Source: Tilletia caries (Eukaryota > Basidiomycota > Exobasidiomycetes > Tilletiales > Tilletiaceae). From it: DNA of 64,000 nt. Below are positions 32,064-42,667 of the stretch, piece by piece. The notes under the pieces are model-generated. The model was not told where the DNA came from, ran no database searches, and saw only the letters and a program-made list of their open reading frames with translations. The position numbers and the translations under genes were made by a program. How positions within the stretch are numbered: the first letter of the stretch is position 1; each line of letters begins with the position of its first letter. The stretch spans positions 248,001-312,000 of the forward strand of contig JALUTQ010000032.1 in NCBI GenBank assembly GCA_032718865.1. The letters are read 5' to 3'.

Positions 32064-32307
32064 TTTGATACACCGTTTGACAGACAGAAGTCTTGAGAGT
32101 TAAAAAAAAATGTAATAGTTATACGGCCGAGAGTCAGACAAGTTAGCAGTAATCGAAGTAAATAGCAATCTTATCTTATCTCAGGAATAGACACAACGGT
32201 TCACACGGTAGACTTAACTCTGCAATGTTCTGTGAATTGCCAAGTTGGTGTCTGTGATGTGAGTGAGGTGTCTGTTGGTCGAAAAGGGGAAGAATGGGCA
32301 AGAGCCT

Positions 32308-33265
32308 AGGCCAGTTCACGCGTAAGCCTTTTCGTCGCTTTGTTTCGCTTTCCCTCGCATTCCTTCGCTTTGAAGGACCATAAAAGGCGAAAGAAAGCGA
32401 GCCAAAAACCTCTCGCTTTCGCTTTCACTTCTCGCTTTCCCTCGCTTTCTCTCGCTTTTCCTCGCCTTAGGCGGTTACTTCTACTTGAATTTGGAGCATC
32501 TACTAACTATTACATACTGCGATGGGGCACATAGTAGCGGGACTGAGGAGAGGGATGTGCACCGTTCGCTTGGCCTGCTAACCCACCCGCGCCAGCTAAT
32601 CCCACGCACACCCGTGGGTGTGAACAAGGGAGAGAAGAAGAAAAAGGGAGAATCAGAAAAGGGGAAGGCAGCAGACGGGGAGGATGAAAAGCGGGGAGGG
32701 CAGCAGAAGGGGAGAGAGGGGGAAGCAGAAGCTGAGGGTAGCAGACGGAGGGTTGAAGAAAAAAAAGGGCAGCAGAAGGGGAGAAGCAGAGGGGGAGGGC
32801 AGCAGACGGGGAGAGAGCAGCAGAAGGAGGGTTAGCGTTAGACAGGGGAAAGCAGAAGGGGGGAAAGCAGAAGGGTTAGGGGAGCAGGGGAGCAGGGGAG
32901 CAGGGGAGCAGGGGAGAGGGCGCAAGGGTTATGGTGTCGATCTTGGCTTTGTCGTCGACACCGAGTGGGCCGTCGAGGTCGAGTTCTGTGGTGTGGGTTG
33001 TGGTGGTAGAGAAGGTGCGCAAGAAGAAAATTTTCACTGTCTTGATTTTCGCTGTGTTGTATAGGGATCGGGGGGGAGCTTTGTAATCCAGGCTACTTAG
33101 AATTACAAATTGGCTACAAATTGGCCGATGACGCGATGCCGCTCCGTTGAAATTCCCTTTTGATTTGATTTGATTCTTAAAACGTGTCATAAACCAGTGA
33201 AATGACCTTGAAATGCGAGGCAAAGCAAAGCGAAGCGACGAAAAGGCTTACGCGTGAACTGGCCT
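32308..33265. mobile_element. TIR element with AGGCCAGTTCACGCG termini, copy 1 (3-bp TSD)
   Basis: Inverted termini identical over about 33 bp starting AGGCCAGTTCACGCGTAAGC, with a 3-bp target duplication CCT (32305-32307, 33266-33268). The interior is low complexity: CGCTTTCCCTCGCTTTC units, GGGGAGAGCAGCAGAAGG purine runs and an AGCAGGGG tandem (32878-32920). 958 bp; the open frames are products of the simple repeats. The same element lies in inverse orientation at 40714-41692. The superfamily is unclear: 3-bp TSDs occur in PIF/Harbinger and CACTA elements, but the TSDs here are not TWA and the ends are not CACTA. Confidence 0.9.
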
Positions 33266-33272
33266 CCTGTCT

Positions 33273-33281
33273 CCTTTTATA
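33273..33281 (-). promoter_or_regulatory. TATA box of the gypsy LTR
   Basis: TATAAAAGG on the minus strand inside the proposed U3 region. The MITE at 32308-33265 inserted only about 8 bp downstream of it, between the promoter and the expected transcription start. Confidence 0.5.
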
Positions 33282-33652
33282 CCTTTTCGACCTGGGCCTG
33301 GAAGCTCGCTGAGCGCTCCCAGGGCCTGAGTCATAGCCTAGTTATGAACGGCTCATTCGCACGAATCATGGTAAGCTACTCAGGCAAGACACTGACACCC
33401 TCGACATCATCCAGAAGTTCCAACAACAGGAGAATGACTAAGTACACGAGGTTGAAGGAGACTAACATTGGATGGGGTGAGAATGGGAAAAATGGAGTAT
33501 GAATGAGTCGCCATTGCGTAACAATGACACGCAAGACTTTGGTCATAAATGAGTCAGAGTCAGACCTGTCAGAGTCATACTCTGATAGGAATTGAGTTCA
33601 GAGTCAGGGGACGGTGCTATCAAGTCAGAGCTCAGAGGCCAGAATTCTTACA

Positions 33653-36568
33653 TCACCCCTTCGATTCGGTCCGGGCCAGACGATTGCGACATGACTCGAG
33701 CCCGAGCGTGGGCGCAGGAACGGCAGAGGGCGCTTCGGGGCGGCGCGCAGGAGAACCAGATGGAATGAGCGATCTCGGCGCTCGCACGCATTCGCAGCTG
33801 TCCCGTGCTGAATTACTTCGGTCCTCTCCTCTTTGGGTTGCGACACGGCAAAACAATACCTGTGGCGTTGTCGTATGTGCGGAGGCGACGATCTGCATCA
33901 CAGAGTTCAGACCAAAATCTGGTCACCCGCCTGTATCACTGTTCCGACTGACGCAAACCGCGCGCGGTTGACCTTGCGCCGTAGACGAAACTGCGACCGG
34001 CCAAAGGGCAACGCAACCCATCTCCGTGACAGAAGGGTATGTGTCTTGACTCTCATGTTGCTACTACACTGCAACGAAATCTCAGAGGCTTACAGTCGAT
34101 TATTCTCTTTTTTCTAGTTCGAACTGTTCCCTTGATATTGGGTCGCACGTCAGCAAAGGGACGGTGGACACATTAGCAAGAAGGCTGGGAACAGATGCTT
34201 CGGACTCGGCGCGGCAAAGATAACGGGCGCCGAACTTGGCACTCTCGTCGATGCTGCTATGTGACTGATCTTTTCTAACCCTTTGGACACGTCACGAATC
34301 ACAACAGATGACGGTTTCGACGTGTTCCCTTTGTAGATGGCGCCAACCCAACCCCCCCCAGTGCATTGGTCTCGACAACGGACAAATCTATCGCCCTTGT
34401 CCTAATTGCCATTCCGCTCCAGCGCTCCACTATCGAAAACTGACCGGAATCGTATGGAACGCCGTTTTCACCACCTTCGCTTTTCCCTTTTCCCTTTTCC
34501 CTTTTCCCTTTTCCCTTTTCCCTTTTCGCTTCTTCAGCTTCTTCAGCTTCAGCTCTTCCCCTCATCTTCAGCGCTTCAGCTCTTGGGACCATCGATCATC
34601 ATTCATCACCACACTCAAGTAAGCTCAGTCGATGTTCCCGCACACCACGTCCGAGCTGTAGTTGACCTCTATCTTCTATTACTCTTCATCCTAATCCGTT
34701 ACCGCCTGCTCACCTCCTACTCTCCTGTCTGCCCATCCCCCACCCTTCCTTGTTGACGTTCTTCTCTCCCTTTTCCTTTGCATCATAGATCGCAGGACGC
34801 ACACCATCAAGTTTTGTCGCGTCTCTCCTTCCGCCCTGTTTACTCTCAGGGGCAGTTCACGACTCGGGCGTCTCCCGGTTCCGGCGCGCATCCGCCTCGG
34901 CCCTGGTGCGGTTGCGGTGATAGATGCCGCATTGCCAGTGCCTGGTGAGTACTCCTTGCCCCTTTTCCATCCATCAAAGAACTGCACACGTCGCAGACCG
35001 CTGTATCTCAATTACTGACTATTATTGCCTCGCCTCTCTGGTCTCTAGAGTCTAGCACCTTACAGGTATGCTCCTCTGCCTTTGGCTGATTGGCTCTTGC
35101 GCAAGCGGATCGCGTGCGGCTCGCCCCTGTCTCGCTCGATGGGGTGAGTATGTTTGCACTAATCCCCGACTAATGACTATGCTGCTGCTTTCAATGCTCA
35201 CACACTCGTATACTTTTACTCTAGTCCCGTACGCTATAGGGAATCAAGCCAACTACGGAGACGGTGTGATAAACGCCCTTTCTCTTGTCCGTGCTCCCAG
35301 CTGCTGTTTTTGGAGCTTGAACGTATTGACTCTCTCTTTACCTTCACTTTATTTGGCGCATAGAATCATAGCTGGAAAATTAAAGATGGATCATTGATTG
35401 ATAATGACAGATGAATAACAACGACCGCGCGCGATACAGGGGCGCGGTCGTGGTTGTCGGCGTCGCCTGAGAGGGAGGGTGAAAGTTGTCAGATAGTTCA
35501 ATAGATAGTTCAATAGAGGCAAGAGCAGAACATGAATGACTAGGGGTTCTCACCAAGTGGTCCTGTCCACAAGAACGGCAGAAACCAGAGAGGTCCAGGA
35601 TGACTTGCAGAGTCCAGCCGAGTTCCGCAGTAACCTGCTCGTTCGTCAGAGTCCGTAATCTGTCTGTGAGGTCCAAGGAGAGTTCAGCTTCAATGTTTCC
35701 CAGGTTTAGCAACACACAGCAAGCCCAGCCGTCATCTGGTGATGGATGTGGGTGTGGACGGCGAGCTGCTCGTCAGGGTGTTTGATAGAGGGCAGTGTTC
35801 CACTCCGACTCAGTCTGTTTGGACGACCAGGACAAGTCGTTCAGAGGGGAGCTTATTTGAGGAGGATCAAGGATGTAGGGTCGATTGTCATGCCGTCAGT
35901 TTTACAGAATAAACAGATGTCAATTGCCAGCTTCGTTGAGCAACTCACAGGCATCTTCAAGTTGTCGCTTTAGGTGAACACGGAACGACTGACTGGGATT
36001 AGAGATTGACCGAAACCATGCCGTCCAAAGAGAAGCAACGCTATCGAGAGGAGGAGGCGACGAGCGAGAATTGCCTGGGTGACGAGGGACGAGGATTCGT
36101 TCTGTTCAAAGAAAAGGGTTTGCCAAAAAGAAGAAACGTATGAGAGAACGGCAAGACGTCAGTGCCAGTTGTGGACCCATCGGAAGCACACGTCGGAGTC
36201 TTCAGGCACATGGGTCGGTCTGGTGCCCGGTACAAGTGTGTTTTCGGTTACTAGAGGCTTGCCGCTTGGACATGAGAGAAGAGGGGATGGAGAACGCAGG
36301 CATCAGTCATAGGCGGGTCACCTACGGCTTTGCTGACTAGGGGGTGTGAGGAATGTCCTGCGGGACCATAATCTAACCTGCCGCAAATGCGGTGGTGGTT
36401 AAGCATAGCCTCGGCGTAGTGGTCGACGGGATGAAAGGTGCGAATGGTTTTATTGAGCTGATGACGATCTGCGCCAACCTTTAGCCTGTGGTGCTCGTCG
36501 ATCAGGGTTCGACAATTGGATCAATTATGATTGTCAGCCTCGTCTCAGAGGACCTAATGCTAGTTAAC
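33653..36568. other. No gene recognised; GGGAAAA microsatellite near 34480
   Basis: About 2.9 kb of short unrelated frames. 34483-34528 is a run of CCCTTTT units followed by CTTCAG repeats; the adjoining ATGGAACGCCGTTTTCACCA block is repeated inverted at 45300-45325. No protein family was recognised on either strand. Confidence 0.45.
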
Positions 36569-37313
36569 TTACGAGAGAGACTTGGTGTATGCTGCCCTTC
36601 GGTTGACAGATGGGCCGACTTCGTTGTCTGAAACCACAAATCCCTCCAGGTGCTGTTTCTGAGGCCGCCTGAGTCGAGGCTTGATGCGCACCTCGGATCC
36701 GTCGGGCGCTTCAACCGCTGCTTCCGCCTCCACAAATTTGTTAGCAAGAAGCCGGGCCTGTTTCTTCTCCTCTCGCTGCGCCGCCCGAAGCGCCTTTTGC
36801 TGGGCTTCGATGCGTTTGCCACGTAGCTCTTTGAGTGCCGTATGTCGTCGGTCGTTGGGTTGTCCGCGCCGACTGCGGAGCCGTAACATCTTGCGCTTTG
36901 GGCCACATGGTCGCCGATCCAAGCGTGATTCAGGCTGAACCCCCGTGTATGCTGCTTTCGTGACCGTTCCGGTTGATGGCGCTGCCGTTTCCGCTGCTGC
37001 CGCTGCCGCTGCCGTCGCTGCTGCTGCTGCCTTCTTTGCTGTCGCCGCTTGCTCACGCAGACGCTGCCGTTTTTTTTTCCGCATTGTTTCAACTTGGGCG
37101 CAGGTTTGGACTGATGTTCATCTATCACATCGGACATCCAATCCACATACATATTTTCCGGCGTAGGTTCCGCTGCCCGATCAGCCCCCGGCGGCCATGG
37201 CACGGAGAAGTGAGAACAGTCCATAGGGCACGGGCTCCCGCATTCCGGTGACCAGAACATATGAGGTTTGATACACTGGTCCGCCGTCCGACGGATTGAT
37301 GAGGGGGACTTAC
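36569..37313 (-). pseudogene. Unrecognised gene fragment, cut by a solo LTR
   Basis: Minus-strand coding-like sequence starting at the LTR boundary: CIKPHMFWSPECGSPCPMDC (five Cys/His-spaced residues), then TPENMYVDWMSDVIDEHQSK. After a one-base slip in an A-run near 37080 it continues into a basic, Ala-rich, coiled-coil-prone segment (MRKKKRQRLREQAATAKK...) and RRPQKQHLEGFVVSDNEVGP. Composition suggests a nuclear or DNA-binding protein, but I recognise no family. The LTR at 37314-38031 removes whatever lay upstream. Confidence 0.4.
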
Positions 37314-38031
37314 TGTTGATTTTCTCCAGCTGCGAGCGACCAGCAATGGTGCTCCAGCGTATGCTGTGACTTTCCCTTTGTCCGCACACACTATGGCAGG
37401 TCACGTGACCTCCACTTCCACACTCATTCGTTATCTCGGCCGATACTTTCTCCATTCTCTCCGCTCCGCTTCACTTCTCGCTCTCGTTTCCCACACTCTC
37501 ACCATCACGTGAGCAATCACTGCCCAATGATCACTGCCCTGAGCAGAGAATCTTCACCCTTTGGGTGCACTTCTCCACATCACCCTATAAATAGCCAGCT
37601 CCCCTCCTGTCTCCCACCACCATCCTGTATGCTCACTACCACCATCGTCCGCACCCACAAGCAATTGAGCATCACATCACTGGCACATCATCATCGTCCG
37701 CAGACCGCATCACACATCACCGTACCGATTGGCGCCTTGTGCCCAGTCTCTTCCGTCGCCCTCACCACCACCGACCGCATCGCCATCGACATCCATACCA
37801 GCTCGTCCGCAGGGACAGCCTAACGAAACCAGCACATATCAGCGCCTTGTGCCTGGCATTCCGACATCACCGCCAACAACTACCGCAGGAGTAGTCCGGC
37901 ATCGCCCTCGCGCGCGCGCCAGTGCCTTTGTGCTTGGCTGCACCAAGTCCGTCCGTGGGACTCATCAGCAGCACCAGCACCAGCAGCAGCACAGGGGTAC
38001 GTGGGACCGGCAACTAGCTACGATTTCAACA
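37314..38031 (+). mobile_element. Solo LTR, copy 2
   Basis: 718 bp, TGTTGA...TCAACA ends, perfect 5-bp target duplication CTTAC (37309-37313 and 38032-38036). Highly similar along its whole length to 4414-5134; the differences are mostly single bases and short deletions. Confidence 0.92.
37586..37594 (+). promoter_or_regulatory. TATA box in solo LTR 2
   Basis: TATAAATAG, same position and context as in LTR copy 1. Confidence 0.65.
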
Positions 38032-38039
38032 CTTACGCG

Positions 38040-39607
38040 GTCGGCGGTTGCGCCGTTGCGCGGTTACGCCCACGTCGCAAGTCCTGAGTTCTGATTAATG
38101 AATTAGACTACTGTGAACTGTAGTCTTCCCCGGTCAGCCCTACCAGTTGTTGGGACGCCATTTGGGCTTTGGCAAGCGCTAGCAACTGCACAGTTGGTTA
38201 CAGGCACCAAAACAGGGGGTTATCGCCTGAAGCTGGCCAATGCGAAATAGCAAATGAGGCATGGGAGCATGGGTGAAGCCCGAACGACGACCGCTTGTCA
38301 CCTCACTGGTGTGGTTACTCAACTTCACCTTCAGCCCCGCGTAAAGTTCTCATTGTCCGCATCTTCTCGTTTGACAGCCGACGTGAGGCCGCGCCCCGCG
38401 CCTGACGGCCGTGTGGCGTGATTCACAATTCGCATATTCAGGTTTCAGGAACCAGGGTTGTCGTTTTCTAAGTTAAGGCGCCCGAATGGCCAGGCCAAGC
38501 CACACTTCTTCGAAGGCTGACGCCAAATGGCCGTGCGGCGTGCTTCCTTCCGGTGGAAGTGTATCATTGTGCTCATCTGTGCGGATTGACGCCCGTCGGT
38601 GTGCAACAATGTATACTGCCAGCTGGCCGCTTCTGTCTTTAAATTAATTGTCTCATCTATATTGCAAAGCACTCTAGTTTATTGCGCCTCAATTCCTGAA
38701 ACGCTACATATGGAGACCGATCACCGAGGTCCGAGACTCGAGAGGCAAAGATAGCATTCTAATGAGGTGAAGCAACCAGCTCAACCTTCTGCCTTCGACA
38801 GTGACCGATGATCAGTGACTGCTGAGTGAATATAGTCATCCTCGAGGCCCGACCTCCGAGAGTCCGAGCCCGATAATCGACCGAACAGAAATCAGGGTCC
38901 AGCCGAACATTCTTTTTTTAATGTAACTCAGTAACATTCTTCCGCTCGTCGTCGCCTCGCTACATCCGTTCCGGCCTTCCTACTTCCTGGTCTCTTGCCT
39001 TTTTTCATGTACCTTATTTAAGGAATGCATCACGCAGACGAAGAACAAGGTCGTATATGTGGCACTTTTTCTTCTTCCAGCCTGTTCTCTGGAGCACCCC
39101 CTCCCCCTCCAGTTTCCTCTCTTCTACCATCTCCTCTGAGCTCTGCTCTCTCACCTCTTACCTTCCTCTACCTCCGACACCTTCTGCCACACTCACACTA
39201 CCGGCCATACTCGCCTCTCCTCTCCATCGGCTCTCTGCGCGTATCTTCTCCTCTCCTCTCCTCTACCTCGCCGCTTAGACTCGTCAACGTCGCGGCACTC
39301 CTCGCCGCCGCTAGTCTTGAGCTGTGTGGACCATCTAACGCATTGTCCGTCTGGCGCTCTCTGGGCTCAGGCCTGTGATACTCGCTTCTTTTGGTCCCCT
39401 CTCGAGCAGTGCGGTGGCACCTGTGCAACGACGTCGGCGAGTTCGGTGCGACAAGACTCGGGGACGATCGGACTGCGCGAACTACATTGCTGTAAGTTAC
39501 TTCCACACCCCAATGCTCTCGCTGTGCTCTTGGCCTCTTGCTGACATGCCCTACTTTTTTCCTTGTCTCGTACCTTCGTAGTTTGGCACAATCAGACGCT
39601 TGTCATC
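38040..39607. other. No gene recognised; CT-rich region before the next gene
   Basis: 38040-38990 shows nothing recognisable. 39080-39300 is strongly CT-rich on the plus strand, as in many fungal promoters and 5' leaders, and lies upstream of the gene starting at 39608. The leader may contain an additional 5' exon. Confidence 0.4.
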
Positions 39608-42581
39608 ATGGATACGCGCAGCGCACAGCCTGCGTTCAGCGCGGCTGGTGATTCGACAGAGCAGCACAGCAACAACGTGAGTTCATTCCATCCATTCTTC
39701 TCGTCGCGTACGTCCCGTTCAGAGTATGACTGACATCTGTATTCTTTTGGATAGGATATCAACGCAACGCTCGCGGCAATCCTCAAGCAGGTTAACCAAG
39801 TTGGTTCCAACGTGGATGATGTCTCCGGCAAGCTCGGCAAGGTCACCGAGCGACTGCAGATGCTGGAAGCCCACTCAGGTCTCTATGGCCAGTCCACAGC
39901 TCCTCGGCCCTCTGACAACGGCACTACTACTAGCGAGTTGCTCCTGCTTCGGTCCAGAAAGAGCCTAACGTAACCAGTTACTGATTCACTTTGCTATTCC
40001 TCAGCTCCAGTCCAGTCACAGCCAGTCCGTGGATCGATGTTTGCGGGACCGGGACCTTCGACGTCCTACGCCTCAGGTCTGCCGCAGCATTCTTTCCCGG
40101 CCGCAGCACCCACGACGGGCGCCGGCATCCCCGATATGCGCTTCCAGTCCACGTCCTTGGGAGGCACTGCGGACGACATCGAATTCCAAATGCTCCGAAT
40201 GAGCTCGCCAGCCACGTCGACCTCGCAGCCGTCTCAGCATTCTCAAGGTCCAGGCAACTTCGCAAGCAGGGGGTTTGCTTCTGTCCGGCACCCGTCTTAC
40301 GGGCAACTTCGACCTTCACCGGCAACAGCAACCAGCTTAGCGGCAAGACACGTGAAAAGGCACGGCAAGCTGATGGCAATCTCAAGGGGCACCGGCGCAG
40401 GTTCGAAGTCGGAACAAGGATCCTCGGGTCGAACAGCACCAGTTCAACCGATTGTCTTCAAGAAACGCAAGGGCGACCAGAGTAGCTCGGGTATCGTCCT
40501 CCTCAAGGACCGTCGGCTTCTAGACGAGAACCTGCGCATGGGCAAAGCCGGAAAGCACTTCGAAACCCTGGTCGACAAGCATCGGCTTCGGATCTGGCCG
40601 GTCATTCCAAAGACTGCGGACGTTAAAGAAGCGTTCAGCATCATCGTGTCAGAGTTTGAAGCTCACGGACATCGACTGTGCACGGAAGGTCAATGCGGAT
40701 ACGAGTGAGTATTAGGCCAGTTCACGCGTAAGCCTTTTCGTCGCTTCGCTTTGCTTTGCCTCGCATTTCAAGGTCATTTCACTGGTTTATGACACGTTTT
40801 AAGAATCAAATCAAATCAAAAGGGAATTTCAACGGAGCGGCATCGCGTCATCGGCCAATTTGTAGCCAATTTGTAATTCTAAGTAGCCTGGATTACAAAG
40901 CTCCCCCGATCCCTATACAACACAGCGAAAATCAAGACAGTGAAAATTTTCTTCTTGCGCACCTTCTCTACCACCACAACCCACACCACAGAACTCGACC
41001 TCGACGGCCCACTCGGTGTCGACGACGAAGCCGACATCGACACAATAACCCTTGCGCCCTCTCCCCTGCTCCCCTAACCCTTCTGCTGTCCCCCGTCTGA
41101 TGCTAACCCTCTTTCTGCTGCCCTCTCCTCGTCTGCTGCCCGCCCCCTCTGCTTCTCCCCTTCTGCTGCCCTTTTTCTTCTTCAACCCCCCGTCTGCTAC
41201 CCTCTGCTTCTGCTCCCCCCTCTCTCCCCTTCTGCTTCCTCCCGTCTGCTGCCCTCCCTGGCTTTCACCCTCCCCGTCTGCTGTCCTCCCAGTCTGCTGC
41301 CTTCCCCGTCTGCTGCCCTCCCCTTTTCTGATTCTCCCTTTTTTTTCTTCTCTCCCCCTTGTTCACAGGTGTGCGTGGGATTAGCTGGCGCGGGTGGGTT
41401 AGCAGGCCAAGCGAACGGTGCACATCCCTCTCCTCAGTCCCGCTACTATGTGCCCCATCGCAGTATGTAATAGTTAGTAGATGCTCCAAATTCAAGTAGA
41501 AGTAACCGCCTAAGGCGAGGAAAAGCGAGAGAAAGCGAGGGAAAGCGAGAGAAAGCGAGGGAAAGCGAGAAGTGAAAGCGAAAGCGAGAGGTTTTTGGCT
41601 CGCTTTCTTTCGCCTTTCATGGTCCTTTAAAGCGAAGGAATGCGAGGGAAAGCGAGACAAAGCGACGAAAAGGCTTACGCGTGAACTGGCCTATTAACAA
41701 CCTCAGTTCTCTCGCTACATGCTTGAGCTCGCATTAACTTACGCACACATCTCTTAACTTAGATTTGCGTGTCTCAGCACCTCCGACCTCAAGTTTCGCA
41801 CGCTTGAGAGCGACGAGCAGCATGCCGTCCACTTCATCAACGCCCAAAGCCCCCAAGCTAAGTTCACCGGCCGCGAATGCTTCATCGTTGTCAAGAGCGA
41901 ACTCAAGGCAGAAATCTACGACAATCTTCTGTCGAAGATCTCCAAGCGCCACCGCCAAGAGGACGAGTACGACTCCAACATCAGTGCCATGAGCGGCGAA
42001 GATTCCGATAGTCGATCAGCGCAGGACAAGGATTTTGACCAGTGTTACCGCTGTAGGAACACCCTTCCTACGTCCGTTCTGGCAGCTCATGACGTGGGTG
42101 GTCGGCCGAAGAAGGTGAGTCTCATGTTACGTCTGGGATGTTGGATAACCGAGCCAGCGAATGTTCCGATGAGCGTGACTAACATGATAGCCTTCGTTTC
42201 CTTAACACAGAAACGGTGCGACTACAAGAACGTCAACCACATCGACGACAGCGACATTAAGCTCGTGATGCCAAAGACGGAACAAGTTGAGAATGACCCC
42301 CTCGACGGGCCTTTCTTCGAGTCGGACGATGACCTTGAGGGCAACGCAAACGACGGCGACCGTACCATCTCGAGCGACTACACCAATGGCGGCGGCGGCA
42401 CTATCAGCTCCAAGAGCATTGCCCAGTCTGACGTCAAGATCATCGACAATTCAGTCAACGCTTCTGACGGCTCATCTTTAACATCTCTTCAACCAGACGA
42501 TGCCAGCGACGATACCGCTCATCAACGACAGTCTCATGACCACTCGCAACGCAGGAGTCGTTCCATTCCGAGGCGTGCATG
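39608..42581 (+). CDS. Unrecognised multi-exon gene with a MITE in intron 3
   Basis: Exons fit one frame: 39608-39676, 39755-39878, 40005-40704, 41763-42114 and 42211-42581, with GT...AG introns of 78, 126, 1058 and 96 bp; phases match at each junction (0, 1, 2, 0). The last exon ends at a GTGAGT donor, so a 3' exon is missing or displaced. The protein starts MDTRSAQPAFSAAG, has a short coiled coil (ILKQVNQVGSNVDDVSGKLG), a Ser/Pro-rich disordered region, a basic patch (FKKRKGD), then a folded part (DRRLLDENLRMGKAGKHFET, FTGRECFIVVKSELKAEIYD), a CYRCRN motif and an acidic Ser/Thr-rich tail. No family recognised. Intron 3 would be only 76 bp without the MITE at 40714-41692. The downstream DDE transposase (minus, ending at 42668) may have inserted into this gene. 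Confidence 0.7.
40714..41692. mobile_element. TIR element with AGGCCAGTTCACGCG termini, copy 2 (3-bp TSD)
   Basis: 979 bp, inverse orientation to copy 1 (32308-33265), same long inverted termini, 3-bp target duplication ATT (40711-40713, 41693-41695). It lies six bases inside intron 3 of the gene at 39608-42581, leaving donor GTGAGT and acceptor CTTAACTTAG intact, so splicing could still remove it. Confidence 0.92.
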
Positions 42582-42667
42582 GTGAGTATCTTTCTGAGTC
42601 TCAGATTGATCTCAGCTATTGGCTGTCGATGCTAGATGCTGACAAATCTGTCTTGTGTTTGTGTAAT

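Larger units (their letters stand above)
32111..33652 (-). mobile_element. 5' LTR of the gypsy element, split by a MITE
   Basis: On the minus strand the LTR would run TGTAAGAATTC (from 33652) to AACTATTACA (to 32111), just upstream of the gag ATG at 32063. After removing the MITE at 32308-33265 it is about 582 bp, a usual LTR size. A TATA box (33273-33281, minus) supports U3. The 3' LTR is not in the window, so LTR identity and the 5-bp target duplication cannot be checked. No standard tRNA primer site is evident after ATTACA. Confidence 0.6.

Noticed and set aside
32653..33064. Long frames within the AGGCC element
   Set aside because: They arise from GGGGAGAGCAGAAGG simple repeats and are open in several frames and on both strands.
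36569..37084. Ala-rich stretch as a signal peptide or membrane segment
   Set aside because: It is flanked by basic coiled-coil-type sequence and is encoded by a GCN repeat; no signal peptide layout.
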